Part shown: positions 1 to 12,100 of the stretch, one piece after another
Layout of the letters: each line of letters starts with the position of its first letter
How positions within the stretch are numbered: the stretch's first letter is position 1
From: Alitta virens
Lineage: Eukaryota; Annelida; Polychaeta; Phyllodocida; Nereididae
Direction: 5' to 3'
DNA: 64,000 nucleotides
Assembly: GCA_932294295.1 (NCBI GenBank)
Contig: OW028577.1
Location: 4,121,001 to 4,185,000, forward strand
Program-made: the position numbers and the translations under genes
Notes under the pieces: model-generated
Told to the model about the DNA's origin: nothing
Databases searched by the model: none
What the model saw: the letters and a program-made list of their open reading frames with translations, nothing else

Positions 1-718
1 TAGATTTATTTGTAAATATTCTTCACTTTAATAGGTTTGAAATGTATGTATCACCTACGAAAATAAAATCAATTCAATTCAAAAGTGATAAAGGCCAACA
101 TTTATAGCAATTTCTGACTTCCTAGTCTATATATCCTTTAATTGGCTTCACTCAACGCAGGATTCATGAAATAATAAATTACATGATTATGTCCCTATAA
201 ATAACAAGGACATGGCGCAATTTAATTACATTCATCTATTGTAAGGCATGAATTAGAAATTTTATTGAAGTATTTATATCTTACAAATTATATAATAACA
301 TAAATCAACACGATGGTAGTTTAATCCTCCTCATCAGCAAAATGATCAATGGGACTATTCACTAATGATAAAAATAGATTACATTAACAACGTCATTGTA
401 TAGCTTATGAAGCTAAATTCATTTTGAATATTATCCTTATGAAACAGTTTCAACAAAATAAGGAAGTTTCATATATACTGCGGTGCGGCACCTATGGTGA
501 AGTTACAGCAAAGTCAGTATTAGGAAGCTGCAGATTGCTTATCATACCATGTTCAAGATTCTGCTAGGTTTTTTCCGTAACGGTTTACTCTGTATACAGT
601 ATTTCATACTAGAAGCTGCTCTGCAGCCATTAGAAATTATGTCTATAAATTCATGCATAGACTTGCCATATCACCAAATGATATTATCAAAAATATAGCT
701 CTGACTAGTCTTGCTTTT

Positions 719-1095
719 AAATCGCTCACTCTGCTCCAATGTTTAGGGTCATAATACAGGACAACAAAGTCAAAATTTAGAACAATTTCTGCATGGACTA
801 GGCTGTACCATTTTACGTCCATGGCTGTACCACATATGGACTACATGCCTTATGAATATAAGGCTTATAAAGCTAAATTCATTTTGAATATTATGCATTG
901 CAGTGTGCATCAGACATATTGATATATATGTCCTTGGTGACTTTAAGTAGTTAAGTAAATACCCTTAGTAAATTACTCACTCTGCTCCAATGTTTAGGGT
1001 CATAATACAGGACAACAAAGTCAAAATTTAGAACAATTTCTGCATGAACTAGACTGTACCCACACATTCTATACTATGGACTACATGACTGCCTG
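719..1095 (+). repeat. Local direct duplication
   Basis: The stretch from CACTCTGCTCCAATGTTTAG at about 727 through 811 recurs almost unchanged at about 978-1060, and both copies are followed by ATGGACTACATG (about 836 and 1076). A second shared block, AGCTAAATTCATTTTGAATA, lies before each copy (about 411 and 871). The copies are direct and about 250 bp apart, so this is a tandem duplication with a later deletion in the second copy. Confidence 0.75.
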
Positions 1096-1314
1096 TTATT
1101 GATTTCCAGAAATATTCATATGAAAAAGTGAATCATGTCACAGAGCACGTATATTTATTTTCCTGTTTACTAAGAAACAATGGGAAAATATCATGTCAGA
1201 GTCTACTGGTGCATTGACATTTTAGAATTCATTCTAGATAAAAGTTATGTTATGATGACTGGTTATAATCATAATATTGCGACATGATAAGGTGGGTGGG
1301 TGATTAGGGCTTTA

Positions 1315-1365
1315 GAGGCTCGACCGGGAACCGAACCCGGGACCCAGCGGTTGGAAGCCCAAAAT
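1315..1365 (-). repeat. tRNA-derived SINE fragment (B-box region)
   Basis: Read on the minus strand this contains GGGTTCGGTTCCC, an RNA polymerase III B-box-like core, inside a short GC-rich block. No full cloverleaf is visible, so I call it a SINE remnant and not a tRNA gene. Confidence 0.35.
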
Positions 1366-1540
1366 CCTAATAACAATAACAAGAGTGAAAGCAGTGCTAT
1401 TCATCAGTCAAGAAATTACTGCAGTGGCAGGTATAGAGTAGTGGCATTTTCAGTTAAAGCCTAGTCCCAATATTTTCTATACAAGTAGACCCATACACAA
1501 AATTATAATAGGTTCCATCAAATATACAAAGCAGACTTAC

Positions 1541-2205
1541 TCCTCTCTCCTTCCAGTCTGGGAAAAGTTCATTTAAAGCTTTGGTATCCAAACAAGCGCC
1601 AGACAAAGTGTGACGACCTTGAAATAAGAAAGGTTAAAAAAAAAACCAATTATTTCTAAATTTTCATAATTGTACCTAGAATAGCTTTAACAAGAGGACA
1701 CAATCCTTGCTACATACCTAATTCAGCGGCTTTCTCAACCAAACACACTCTGAGTTCTTTGCCATTTTCATTTGCTAGTTGCTTCAGACGACACGCTGCG
1801 GACAGTCCGGCTGGACCGCCACCCACAATAACAACGTCTACTTCATCTTCGAATCTGGTCATATCAACATCTAATTAACAAAAGGAATGAAGTGGTTAAA
1901 ACTAGTAATTGATCCATGCCTCAATTTTCACTTACAATATACTCATCAATTAGTTGGATGCCAATTCATATTTTACCTTTCCATCTCTCATCAGTTTCCC
2001 TGGGTACTATGGTGTAATGTGTTGTGATTTTAGGAAAGTTGGAGTCGCTGCTCATAAACCGCTGTGATAATTTGGTCACATTTTTCACACCTACAAATAT
2101 AACACATTCATATATTTATAAAGGAAACTATTAAATAAGCCATACTCACACAATGTTATCAATAAATGAACGAGGTATTAGTTTACTGCGAAGAAGTCTT
2201 GCCAT
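1541..2205 (-). CDS. ETFDH: ETFDH, electron transfer flavoprotein-ubiquinone oxidoreductase, N-terminal exons (partial)
   Basis: Inner mitochondrial membrane flavoprotein that passes electrons from ETF to ubiquinone. Minus-strand exons: 2150-2205 (Met start; [14 protein letters not shown], basic and presequence-like), 1977-2090, 1718-1870 and 1541-1617. Exon 2 encodes [18 protein letters not shown]. Exon 3 encodes the FAD-binding dinucleotide motif [19 protein letters not shown] followed by [10 protein letters not shown]. Exon 4 encodes HTLSGACLD and LFPDWKERG. All are family hallmarks. Exons 2 to 4 join in frame with GT/AG borders. The rest of the roughly 600-residue protein lies left of the window. 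Oddity: the exon 1 to exon 2 join does not keep frame with the obvious splice sites. A short unseen exon, the weaker pair (donor after 2152, acceptor at about 2060), or a start at the in-frame Met at 2055 would solve it. Identity is sure; exon 1 is not. Confidence 0.9.
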
Positions 2206-2471
2206 GACTGCAACAGGAAAGCTCCCGATAACTAGTTACAACCTGTACTTATAAACTATATATATGTATGTATTAATTGGTATTACAGGCAATATGGGAC
2301 ATGTTATAAAAAACAGTATAGAATACACCCCTATTATAACAATAGCTAACAATAAAAGAATCAATATGTCACACATACTTTGCCACCATATAACATATGG
2401 TAGTGATAATGGTACCCAAATAATTGGTTATGTACTGAAAAACTTTTAACTATGATGTTGCAGTGTGTATT

Positions 2472-3330
2472 TAATAATAATAATAATATTTTATTCAGTC
2501 ATCACCATCAGCAATGAAACTTTTTGTAGCTCTCTGAGTAAAGTACATAAAAATAATAATAGGAATATTAATAATAAATAAAGCGATAAGTACATATTTA
2601 CATGTACACATATAATACTGATAGCATAACAATACGGAAAGGTGTTACTTAGATACTTTGTGATCGTAGATTTTGATACTAGACAGTACAAATGTGTTAC
2701 CATATCTACAAGTGTGATGTTTAGGCACACAGAGTCTTTTTCCTGATCTTAGGAAAACATATTTACAATGGAGAGGATGTACAGACAAAATCGTTAAGGA
2801 TGATGTGCTTTTAAACATTTCTCATTATATACAATTCATCTAAATTTTTGGTTAACATTCATTCTTCTGGCAATCCTGATAATTTTCAACTGTTTACTAT
2901 ATATATAATCTTTCTTCCTTGAAGAACCATGCCATGCAATAATACAATATATAGGACAAAACTGACTGAATGATTGATTTATAGAAAAGTGATAGAAAGT
3001 TTTTATCCACATTGATGTTATTAAGAATCCTTAAGTGGTGCACTCTCTGGATACATTTTCTGTATACTGTTGAATATTTTATTTGAATGCGAGTTTATCA
3101 TCAATGATTACACCAAGATATTTGTAGGAATTCCCTACATTCACACTCTTGTTTTCAATAACAAGTGGACAGTAATTCTTTCCTTCCTGAAATCTATAAA
3201 CATCTCCTTAGTTTTCTTAACATTTAGATTTAAATAGTTTGTCTCACACCAATTGACAAAACTTTCTACCTCATTCGTATACAGGCTTTCATCATTGTTT
3301 TTGATGTACCACCAACAATGATCGTATATA
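2472..3330 (-). pseudogene. Degenerate CR1/L2-like LINE: reverse-transcriptase C-terminal part and 3' end
   Basis: On the minus strand, broken frames spell a typical non-LTR reverse transcriptase end: ESFVNWCETNYLNLNVKKTK (about 3240), YKYLGVIIDDKLAFK (about 3095), LLYKSII-like ILNNINVDKNFLSLFYKSII (about 2990) and a terminal RSGKRLCVP...RYGNTFV block (about 2700). At least one frameshift (about 3180) and an in-frame stop after LAFK make it non-functional. The 3' end finishes in AATAAAATATTATTATTATT at about 2472-2492, a simple-repeat tail as in CR1/L2-type LINEs. The clade is inferred from the motif style, without alignment. Confidence 0.75.
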
Positions 3331-4228
3331 ATCAGATGTAAAATTTTTTTAATTTAAATAATTTATCACAAGATTCCATAAATTATCATAATATTTTATG
3401 TTGTCTCTATTGACAATTTGACTGACAATGAGTGGTCAACAACTTCAAGTTCAACTTGTTGTGTAAACATGTTACTCAATACACAACTTTGACAGCACAG
3501 GCTACGATCAGATCTTCATCCCAGCTTTGATAACTGCAAGCTTTTGTACTTCAGCATTACCCGTCATAAAACTGACTATGTCTATTCCTAAGACCTGATT
3601 TGAAGTTTCTGAACCCTAATCATGATTTTTTACGACACAATTATGACAAAATTTGGCGTTTTTTACCTCCAGCTAGGACGAGCACTCTTCGCATGGACGC
3701 CATGGTTGCACAAGTGTGTCAAGGTCAAGGCCAAAGTTCGTGCAGGTGGCAGCAACAGTCTTCATTCTATTGCAGCGCCACCATCAAGAGTAGAGATAAA
3801 AAAAATCAAAGAGATTAACATAAAATCAAAAAAGTTAACATAAATTCTATGACATTTCATCAAAGGTTAACATCAGTAATTTATGACGCCCGTTGTGGTC
3901 GAAATTATTCACTGTCAAAATGCAATGCCAATGTGGTAATAGAATCTACAAGAAGAAACACAAGAACATATATTAACACAATGTCAAGTAATAATAGAAA
4001 AAGGGCTGACAATCAAAAAGGACCTACTATTCTCAAGAATTAATAAGGTAGTTAGCAAACTGAAAGAAATAATAATAAAACTGGAAAATGAAGAATGAAC
4101 ATAGGCCTAAATCTATTTCCGACACCATAATAAACAACAGTAAACTAAAACCAAATTATAGTGCAGCTCCTTCGAAATTTATTTCAGAGTAGAGCTACCC
4201 GGAAACCCGGGATATACCAGCACAAATT

Positions 4229-4256
4229 AAGAAGAAGAAGAAGAAGAAGAAGAAGA
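4229..4256 (+). repeat. (AAG)n microsatellite
   Basis: About nine uninterrupted GAA/AAG triplets. Confidence 0.95.
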
Positions 4257-4494
4257 CAGGTTTGATAACTTCCCGGTCCTGGGGACCGGCAGCTCTGAAT
4301 GAAAGCTTACCATGAACATTTAAAACAGGTGTGTCAATTATCTCAAAATCATAATTGTTGCACCACTTAAATTTATTTTGCTATAGCATGACATATATAT
4401 GGGCCTCATAGCCCTTGATTAAAAAAAGTCTTAAGGTTTTATTTGAAAAGTTTGCCAGGGGGAACAAGCCTGGCAATGATCATGATGTGGGATG

Positions 4495-4671
4495 TAAAGG
4501 GTCGTTCACACTGGCACAAATGAGGATGGCGAGTGAGCGCGGATGATGAAAATTTTTACTCCTACTTATCCTAGATTAACAGAGGCACGAGTCAGCACGT
4601 ATAGTTCGTCTTGGATGTCCGTCACAGTGGTCACTCGTCTCTCTTACTCGTGATAGTGTGAACGGGGCTTA
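4495..4671. mobile_element. Short hairpin MITE with GTTCACACT-type inverted ends
   Basis: The left end TAAAGGGTCGTTCACACT is the imperfect inverted match of the right end AGTGTGAACGGGGCTTA, giving a 177-bp element without coding capacity. Flanking TAA/TTA bases could belong to the target site. Superfamily not determined. Confidence 0.65.
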
Positions 4672-4930
4672 AGAAACAACAGATCCATGCAATTCCTTCC
4701 TTAGACCCAATTTATGCCAAACGGATGGACTCAAAAGACAATGTTTTTTAATCTTTGGACCCTGAGGAACAAAACCTGAGTTTGTTCCATTTTTTTCTGC
4801 ATTCTTAAGGCGGCCATCTTGAAATCAAACATGGCCACCTCCGAAACACTAGTTTTGCCATAACTCTGTACCTAATTGACATAGGAGGGCATATATATAT
4901 ACATCTGTGCTACATACCTAACGGGAAAAG

Positions 4931-5860
4931 TACAGGGTGCGGCATAAAAACTTGCACCAGCAGCTACAGCTACCTCTTTTGTTATTACCGCAATTGACAG
5001 TGATCGCATGCAGCTGCAATCATACACACAAAAGTAATGATAGTCATAAATTATCTTCATGAATATATTTTCTTGTTTCCTCAAGAATGATAGATAATAT
5101 GGATCTAAATATAGCACATGCACACTTATCACACCTTCGGGTCATTTTCACCTTGGCCTTTGCAATACAAGCATTAGAATGAGTCACTGATCATACAGAT
5201 GTGCTACAGACACCTGTCTTGACCTTTGACCCCGCAAATAGGGCAAATAGATTCATGTTTAATAAGATGGTAGAGCATTGACACCTTTGAGGCGGAGAGT
5301 GCCACTTTGGGTTTAGGTAAATTTTCTGTCTTTTCTGTCAAATTAACTGGCCCATCCTCCTAAAAATCATGTGATTATTTCCAGATTAGTTGGAGATTCA
5401 AATAGTCCCTCTGGAATGCCATTATATATTTTGTTTCAATTTTTGGACCTTGCTGGATCAAAACTGGAACCAACTTCCTTATCTAATACCATAATATATA
5501 TATATGCACGTATAAAAACACTGAAGGAGGATTCTGTGCAAATATTATATTTTCTGTGGCTTCAGAGGTGTAGTAACTAGGAAATCTCTTATTTGTAAAC
5601 TTCTCTGCAACTAGAGAGACCATGCAAGCAGACAGAAATCTGACTTCCGTGGTATGTGTCACTCAGAACAAGCCTCTCAATAATTCAGACACTGATATTG
5701 TCTGACATTACACGATAAAAATATCACAATGATGAATTGCTTATAACCCTGACTAAACGTGACAAAACTTTAAAAAAAAAACTCATGAGCATTTGAGTAA
5801 CCTAGAACTATCCCTAAAGATGAGATGCCTTGTGCACGTTTTTTTAGGCCGCACCCTGTA
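4931..5860. mobile_element. Non-autonomous DNA transposon with TACAGGGTGCGGC termini
   Basis: The left end TACAGGGTGCGGCATAAAAA is mirrored by the right end, whose reverse complement begins TACAGGGTGCGGCCTAAAAA. A TA dinucleotide at both borders fits a TA target duplication, as in Tc1/mariner-like elements (inference). The 930-bp body has no transposase. It contains a DR1-like TGACCTTTGACCCC at 5220-5233. A shorter relative lies at 48171-48276. Confidence 0.7.
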
Positions 5861-6397
5861 TAAGATAAACCCGAAAACTGCTTACCAATGAATCATCCAA
5901 TAGGCTGCAGAAATTGGTTTTCTGTGCAGAATATAATTGTCTCTGGAGAGTGCGTACCTTTAATAGAAACTCAGAATTAAGGCCAACCTGGAAATCTTAA
6001 AAGCTGAGGCATATCCTGGTACATAGCTGAACGGAAGAAGGAACTCCTGGACATCATTTCTCATCTCAAACGTACGTTCCTCCTCCATGCTATTTTGTGT
6101 GGTTGTTCAGTCACCGCAAGAAAAGTTAAAGTTGTCTATATTCATAGTGTGGTCTTTATCTCTATTAGTGTAATATGTCTAGAATGTAGACTAGACCTCT
6201 GTATTCACTGTTGAAGCTGCACAAAGTTGCTAATTCATCAAGATTGATTGAATGATTGATTGATTCATGTGACCATTGTACGCCAAACGCACATCTTTAG
6301 AGGCGGCGAAGGGCTTTGAAACATCAACCAACCTTGAAAATACAGTTAATCCTTGAAGGACAAATACTCTCAAGAATATCACGGCATGAACTTCTAA

Positions 6398-6730
6398 TTA
6401 TAGTCTTACGATCCAGGGGTACACAACTACCTCGCCTACTAGCACTGGTGGGCAGCTGCTCTTTAACTTACTGTTAGAGTTGCACACAAGATGGTGTAGA
6501 ATCCGGTCCCCTCTGACCTCATGTGTAGGGTAGTTGGTTCGAATCCCGTTAGTTTGGTGAGGCTGTTGACTAGGAGTGGTCAAAACCTCAGGTGGTCATT
6601 GGAAATATAGCGTTACGATCTCAGTACACAACTACCTCACCTAATAGCAATTGGCTGGTTGGTAGCTGCTCTTTAGCTTACTGTTAAGAGTGCAGGAAAG
6701 TTGCACACAAGATAATGGTCTCTGAGCTAT
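6398..6730 (+). repeat. Duplicated SINE-like segment
   Basis: Two direct copies (about 6405-6495 and 6605-6715) share TACACAACTACCTC, AGCTGCTCTTTA and GTTGCACACAAGAT. Between them lies GGTTCGAATCCC (about 6537), a good RNA polymerase III B box, so the unit is probably tRNA-derived. Confidence 0.5.
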
Positions 6731-8125
6731 AGAGCAACCAAAAGTAAGTCTTCCAGTGAACAGAACAACTGTTGATGATGAAATTGAGGTAAACGGTAAA
6801 TGCAGATTTCTATACCAAACAGAATTTTTTCATTAATAAATTTCAATCCAATGTTAAATGCAGAATACAGCCTCTGTTTCTGTATCTGTTTGCACATATT
6901 ATACAGACAGACTTATATAAGCTACTTTTTAAAGTCTTTCTAAAATACTTCATTTTTTGAAATTGAAAGTTGGAATGAATTAGTGTTCATGAGTTAGGAA
7001 TGTTAAACAGGTTTAGGGTCAATAGGTAGCCATTTTATCATATAAAAAATTCATAAAAAGTAAGACTGAACTACAAAACTCATGCATTGCAGCATTTGTC
7101 ATCATTCTAGCATATTTCACCCATTTCTCTATCCTCAGTTATTTACATTTTTATCCCTTATTTGCCGTTCTATGTCAATTAGGGTTAGTGTGTATCACAA
7201 ACCTAACACATACTGGTCAGTACCTGAGTCACTCCAGAATAATTGTCAACCCCTACAACTTATAGCAAAATCTGCTCCACCTCATGAAGCAAACACAATT
7301 AAGCTAGACTATCTGACACATCTCTGGTTATCATATTTATGGTTATAGTCTATGTAAGTGGATATGAAATAACCTCAGCAGCCGTAAATCTCAAGCGAAC
7401 ACATCACGAGATGCACAGTTGGGTCATCTTATTTTTACCTCCAGTGCCAAATTACCCTGTTTAGATAAAGGTATATTTGACTTAATCAGGAAAATGGAAA
7501 ATTATGGAGCTAATAACTGTGTACACCAAGCACCAGGTATTTCCACTGACTCTGTCCAGTTTTGCTTTGATGTCGGACATTCGTCATATTTTTCTTGTTG
7601 GAATAAAACTTTAAACTGCAATCTGCTGTTGATCTTTTGCTGGACAAGGCTTGCGGTTGTTCAAACTTTAACAAATGGTCAACTTGCCATATATATGAAC
7701 TAGAACACTTACAGCATGATGTGTGTTGATCAGACACAGATATAACTTGGAAGTATTCCATTGTCGAACCAAAAATTATGTGTACAGTAGTCATATTACA
7801 ATTTATTAGCATTAAAATAAAATACACCATTGAATTCTACATCACAAATTACGTATATTTTGACCCAGCACTTCCCATCCTATGCCATATAGGTACAGAG
7901 TTAATTATGGCAAAACTAGTGTTTCAAAAATGGAACACCAAAGTTAGGAAAGCAGAAGAAAGCCCAAATCTTCCCAAGGACCTGGTGGCCCCTCCCCCAA
8001 TTCAGAATCCTGCAGCTGCCATTGTTACATATACCTAGGTGTATAAATATAGCCAACATATACTGGTATAAATTGGAACTTTCTATTGTTCATACATGTA
8101 TTAAAAAAACGTATAAACATAAAAC

Positions 8126-8320
8126 GTCCCGGGTTCAATATCCCTGGCCGGGGATGCATCCCAGTTGGATGTTGATTGCATTTAAGGTGGTGCCTTAATT
8201 AGTAGTGTCTATGCTCAGTAAAAGACCCCACCCATGGGGTAAATGTGTGACAGAACGTGGACTCCAAGCCTTGTCATCCAATCATTATGTCTGCCTCTGC
8301 AGTTGACATTGAGAACAAAA
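8126..8320 (+). repeat. tRNA-derived SINE copy 1
   Basis: It starts with a B-box-like GGGTTCAATATCCC. The tail has TCTATGCTCAGTAAAAGACC, GTGGACTCCAAGC and CATTATGTCTGCCTCTGCAG, blocks also found in the copies near 35.6, 48.4 and 52.5 kb. Confidence 0.6.
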
Positions 8321-8476
8321 AAATGTATTTATAATATAATATATATATATACAGCTGTATTCGTATTCAATAAACAAAACAAAAACAATTAATGTACTTA
8401 TAACAAATAGATCGAGGGCCACTTAATTCTACCCATCAAACATAGCAATAAATGGAAGTTTACATTGTACCTTGAT

Positions 8477-8582
8477 CACTGATAAGGAAACCAGTACTCA
8501 CTGATAAGGAAACAAGTACTCACTGATAAGGAAACAAGTACTCACTGATAAGGAAACAAGTACTCACTGATAAGGAAACAAC
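8477..8582 (+). repeat. 22-bp minisatellite, about five units
   Basis: The unit CACTGATAAGGAAACAAGTA plus CT is repeated nearly perfectly about 4.8 times. There are no unique spacers, so it is not CRISPR-like. Confidence 0.95.
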
Positions 8583-9135
8583 TCATAGTGAAAGTACAAT
8601 CTAAATACACAAACATTACAGGAAATATGCAACTTAATATGCTGTAGGTTATACTTTGGGGACTATTATATATCCCAGCTTGCCCTATGAGGCAATAAAA
8701 TTGTAGCGGACGCCATTGCCCTTTTGTAATATTACAATTGATTTAAAAAATAAATCTTTGAATTTCGTTCAATCATTGCATAAACATTGCATAAATTCAC
8801 CGCTATAATTCACAAAATACTTAACCATACCACTCATAGTAGAAAGTACAATCTAAAAATACACAACCATTACAGCTGAATCAGTGCATTTGTATGGTCA
8901 TTTAAATAATAGGCATATTGTTTCTGGGCCAACTAGTTCAAGTAGTATTGATCAAATAACTGTCCAAATGTAGGACAGCAGGACAGAGGGCGAGAATAAA
9001 AACAAGATCAGCTCATTTCAGTAATGTAGGAGTAGTACCTTAATTAAGGAAGGTACCAGGAGCAGTGAACCAGAACATACATGCAGGCAACTGCTGAACT
9101 GAATCAATGTATTTTATACACGTCTGGTAATTGTT

Positions 9136-12100
9136 ATGGCGCACATGACTGTATACAAGAAACTCTATTTGCTGGTTTTAACAGCAATCATCATTTGGCT
9201 GGTGTTCATGTTCGGATATGTTGAGGTGAGTACACCAATGCAATGAATTATTCAGATCTTAAATTGTTTACCGAGTAACTCTTTAAAAAAGAGACCTGTG
9301 CCAGACTTGTGTGGTAGCATATAATAATAGTCAATAATAGATTCTACAGAACAAAGTTTTTTAGGATAAGGAACAATTCTACTCTTGAGATGATATAAAT
9401 GATCTTCCCCTGGTTGGGATTTGTACCCAAGTTCCCCCAACCCTACACAGCAGACCAATGCTTTAGACAACTCAGCCACTGCTGCTGGCTCTGAGTCTAT
9501 GTAGGTCATGTGCTCACCTGCCTGAAAGAACCGTTGTTCTAAAGTAAAATTCCATAGTTACCAATTCAATTATGTCTAAAATTAAGTTATGCATTTTGAA
9601 TGTGGTAACCAAGGACTATTTGCCAAAAAATTACTGAAACTATTGTCTTAGAGCTGACTTGCCAAAACAGAGCTTGGTCTGCCTTATACAGTCATTCCTA
9701 ATATGGCCATGCATAAAAAGTGATGACAAAACTTCACACTATGTAGCTCTATGTGTTATAAATTTTTTTTGTAATATTAGATCTTGCACAAGAATCAGAG
9801 CATGCGCTAGCCAGAACTGACCATTATATGCGATGTACGGTCGGAACGACTTGTATAGCAATTCTTAGAATTTGACATTTTTGACATCGTTTTTTCAGCA
9901 AACACGTTAGCATACCTTATTTTGTCATTATTTATGGGAGGGCTGCTGTTTACTATTGCATAGCACTCACATATTCATGAAAAAGTCATTAGAAACGTCA
10001 TTTTAAGAAGCATTTTAATAAATTTACATTCGCTAGTTCATGCCTTTGCCGTTGCCCAGCAGTCACATGACGGTGGCGCCACTGTGCCTGTTCAGATTTT
10101 GTTGACGTTAAAAATTGGTGAATAAATTGCTCCATTTGTTTTTTTATTGAATTGAAATTATGTGGATGTTATTTTAATGTATTGTAAATGTCAAATTGAA
10201 CTAAGGACTTGCCAGCGCTATTCTGTGTGAATGTTATCACCCACTAAGGGCGTTGAAACGTCGCTGGAGCCCTCTTGTGAGTTTTGGCGGAACTAGGCGG
10301 CCATTGCTGTCATGTTCCGCAAGGGGGGGGGGGGGAACATGAGTTCAAAAATAGTGCAGAAATCGATGATAATTGGAAGAAATCGCCCATATCTGAGCGT
10401 GATATGAAAAAAGGTATGTCTAAACTTAGAGCAGGTGTATTTTGTGTGGCAAACGTTTATTAAAAGGGTTGTTACGTTCCCACACAAGCCGAAAGTCCAT
10501 ATTTTTTCATCTAGGACGTTGTAACCCTGTCCTGTGGACAGGGGACTTGTAGCTAAGCATGCACATACCCACATATATATGGTTTTCACTGGCACAGCAG
10601 TTGCTGTAAATAATAGTGTATACTTACAGGTTCAGGAAACCAGGTTGTACTATTCTGTATAGCTGTCTGTAGTGCATTTCTACAAATCCAATTGGTGCAC
10701 GTCTCATTTAAAGTATTTCTTTTCTTTGAAGAAAATTTGTATTTCAGCCCTTTGAAGCCCTTTTTTCTATGACCAAAATTACTTTTAAATGTTGCCAAGG
10801 GCCCCTAATTCTGTGGAATGCAGTACTACGGTATTGTGATCAATATATTCAAGGTCAAATAAGTGAATCTAATACTATGCATGTTCTTGATGAACCTCTT
10901 TCACAGTATTGCTGCTTTACCTATGGCTGTGTCATTGAGTTCTCCATATCATAGTCAAAAACTTTGACCGCATGATTGCAAAAGCAGGATGTCTTTGGAT
11001 GCCAATTACTTCGCAATCAATTTATATGATTAGTTTCAAGCAAACTATATGGTCTATTTAGTTGCAAAGACATTAGTTTCCTATGTATGTTGTGCTTCGT
11101 ATCTTCTCAAATACAAGCTAATCTAGCTTCAAAATTTGATAATATGTTTCTACATCGCCTGAATATATTCTTAGCTTAATTTATTGATATAAATATTTAT
11201 ACATTGCTTTTACTATTGCACAGATTAAGAAAAAAGACGAACTGTTCTACACCAAGAAAAAACTCATCAACAGAGAAGGAGCCAAATTGTCCACCAAAAA
11301 TATTACAGAAAATGCAAGATCGTTCTCACTGTATCGTGCCTACCCAAGATTAATCATATACAACAGGGTTCCTAAAACAGGCAGCACTTTCATAAAATAT
11401 TTGTTCCACAAGCTGAAAACACTAAATAGATGGACTTTCACCTCTTCCAAAATTTTTGACCGATTTGTGCTTAATTATACAATGCAGGTAAGTTGTGATT
11501 TTTTGTATCAGAATCTAAATCCATAACATATACTGTAATTAGGAGAACTCATAGAGATAGAGATACTTACTAAGATTGGTTTTACAAATAATCTTCTGAG
11601 GTTTGTGTTAATCAGCCGTGACATCACTGATGTTTGTGTACATTTAAGCTGTGGCCAGATCACTGATCTTCACATCCTTGAAAATGGCTTAAATAACCTA
11701 ACTATGGCACATTTGTCTTCCTTGAATAAAATGGAGCAACTTTGAATTGAGGACCATATGTCAAAAGTGCCTGGTTTTATTGTACCAAGGTATTTATTAA
11801 ATCTTGACAGTTCTCCCTCCAACATTAACGGACTCACCCTGTTAGTCTGATTTCCCGAAAATAGGCATGGTTCATTTTGGTCTTAGGGATGAAAGCTTAT
11901 GGAGGTTTCCACAAAAATCTGTCGGCATTCCTGAAATCTAATTTTATTTGAATTGGTGACTATGGTGTTTTGACTGTTAACCTCACTCTTTCTCAAGTGA
12001 AACAGTGTAATTACACAAATTGGATCTGTCAATGTTTCTAATAGCTGATTGCATTTAAAGCTGTACACTGTAATTATTTACAAATAGGCCAATGTTAAGA

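Larger units (their letters stand above)
1..1540 (-). other. ETFDH intron 4 (partial), non-coding
   Basis: No exon is visible. It holds a partly duplicated segment (401-434 with 719-850, again at 861-894 with 971-1095) and a tRNA-like B-box sequence near 1320-1362. Confidence 0.6.
2206..9135. other. Intergenic region between ETFDH and the sulfotransferase gene (divergent)
   Basis: The two genes point away from each other across this 6.9 kb. Besides the LINE, MITEs, SINEs and minisatellite listed separately, I see only short chance reading frames without recognisable domains. Promoters for both genes should lie near its ends, but I can point to no specific element. Confidence 0.6.

Noticed and set aside
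2264..2449. Small plus-strand protein gene upstream of ETFDH
   Set aside because: Low-complexity 61-codon frame in AT-rich sequence without support.
8477..8582. CRISPR-like array
   Set aside because: Head-to-tail 22-bp units without spacers in a eukaryotic sequence; a minisatellite.
9408..9484. tRNA gene on the minus strand
   Set aside because: A- and B-box-like blocks are present, but acceptor and anticodon stems do not pair convincingly and the unit continues as a SINE.
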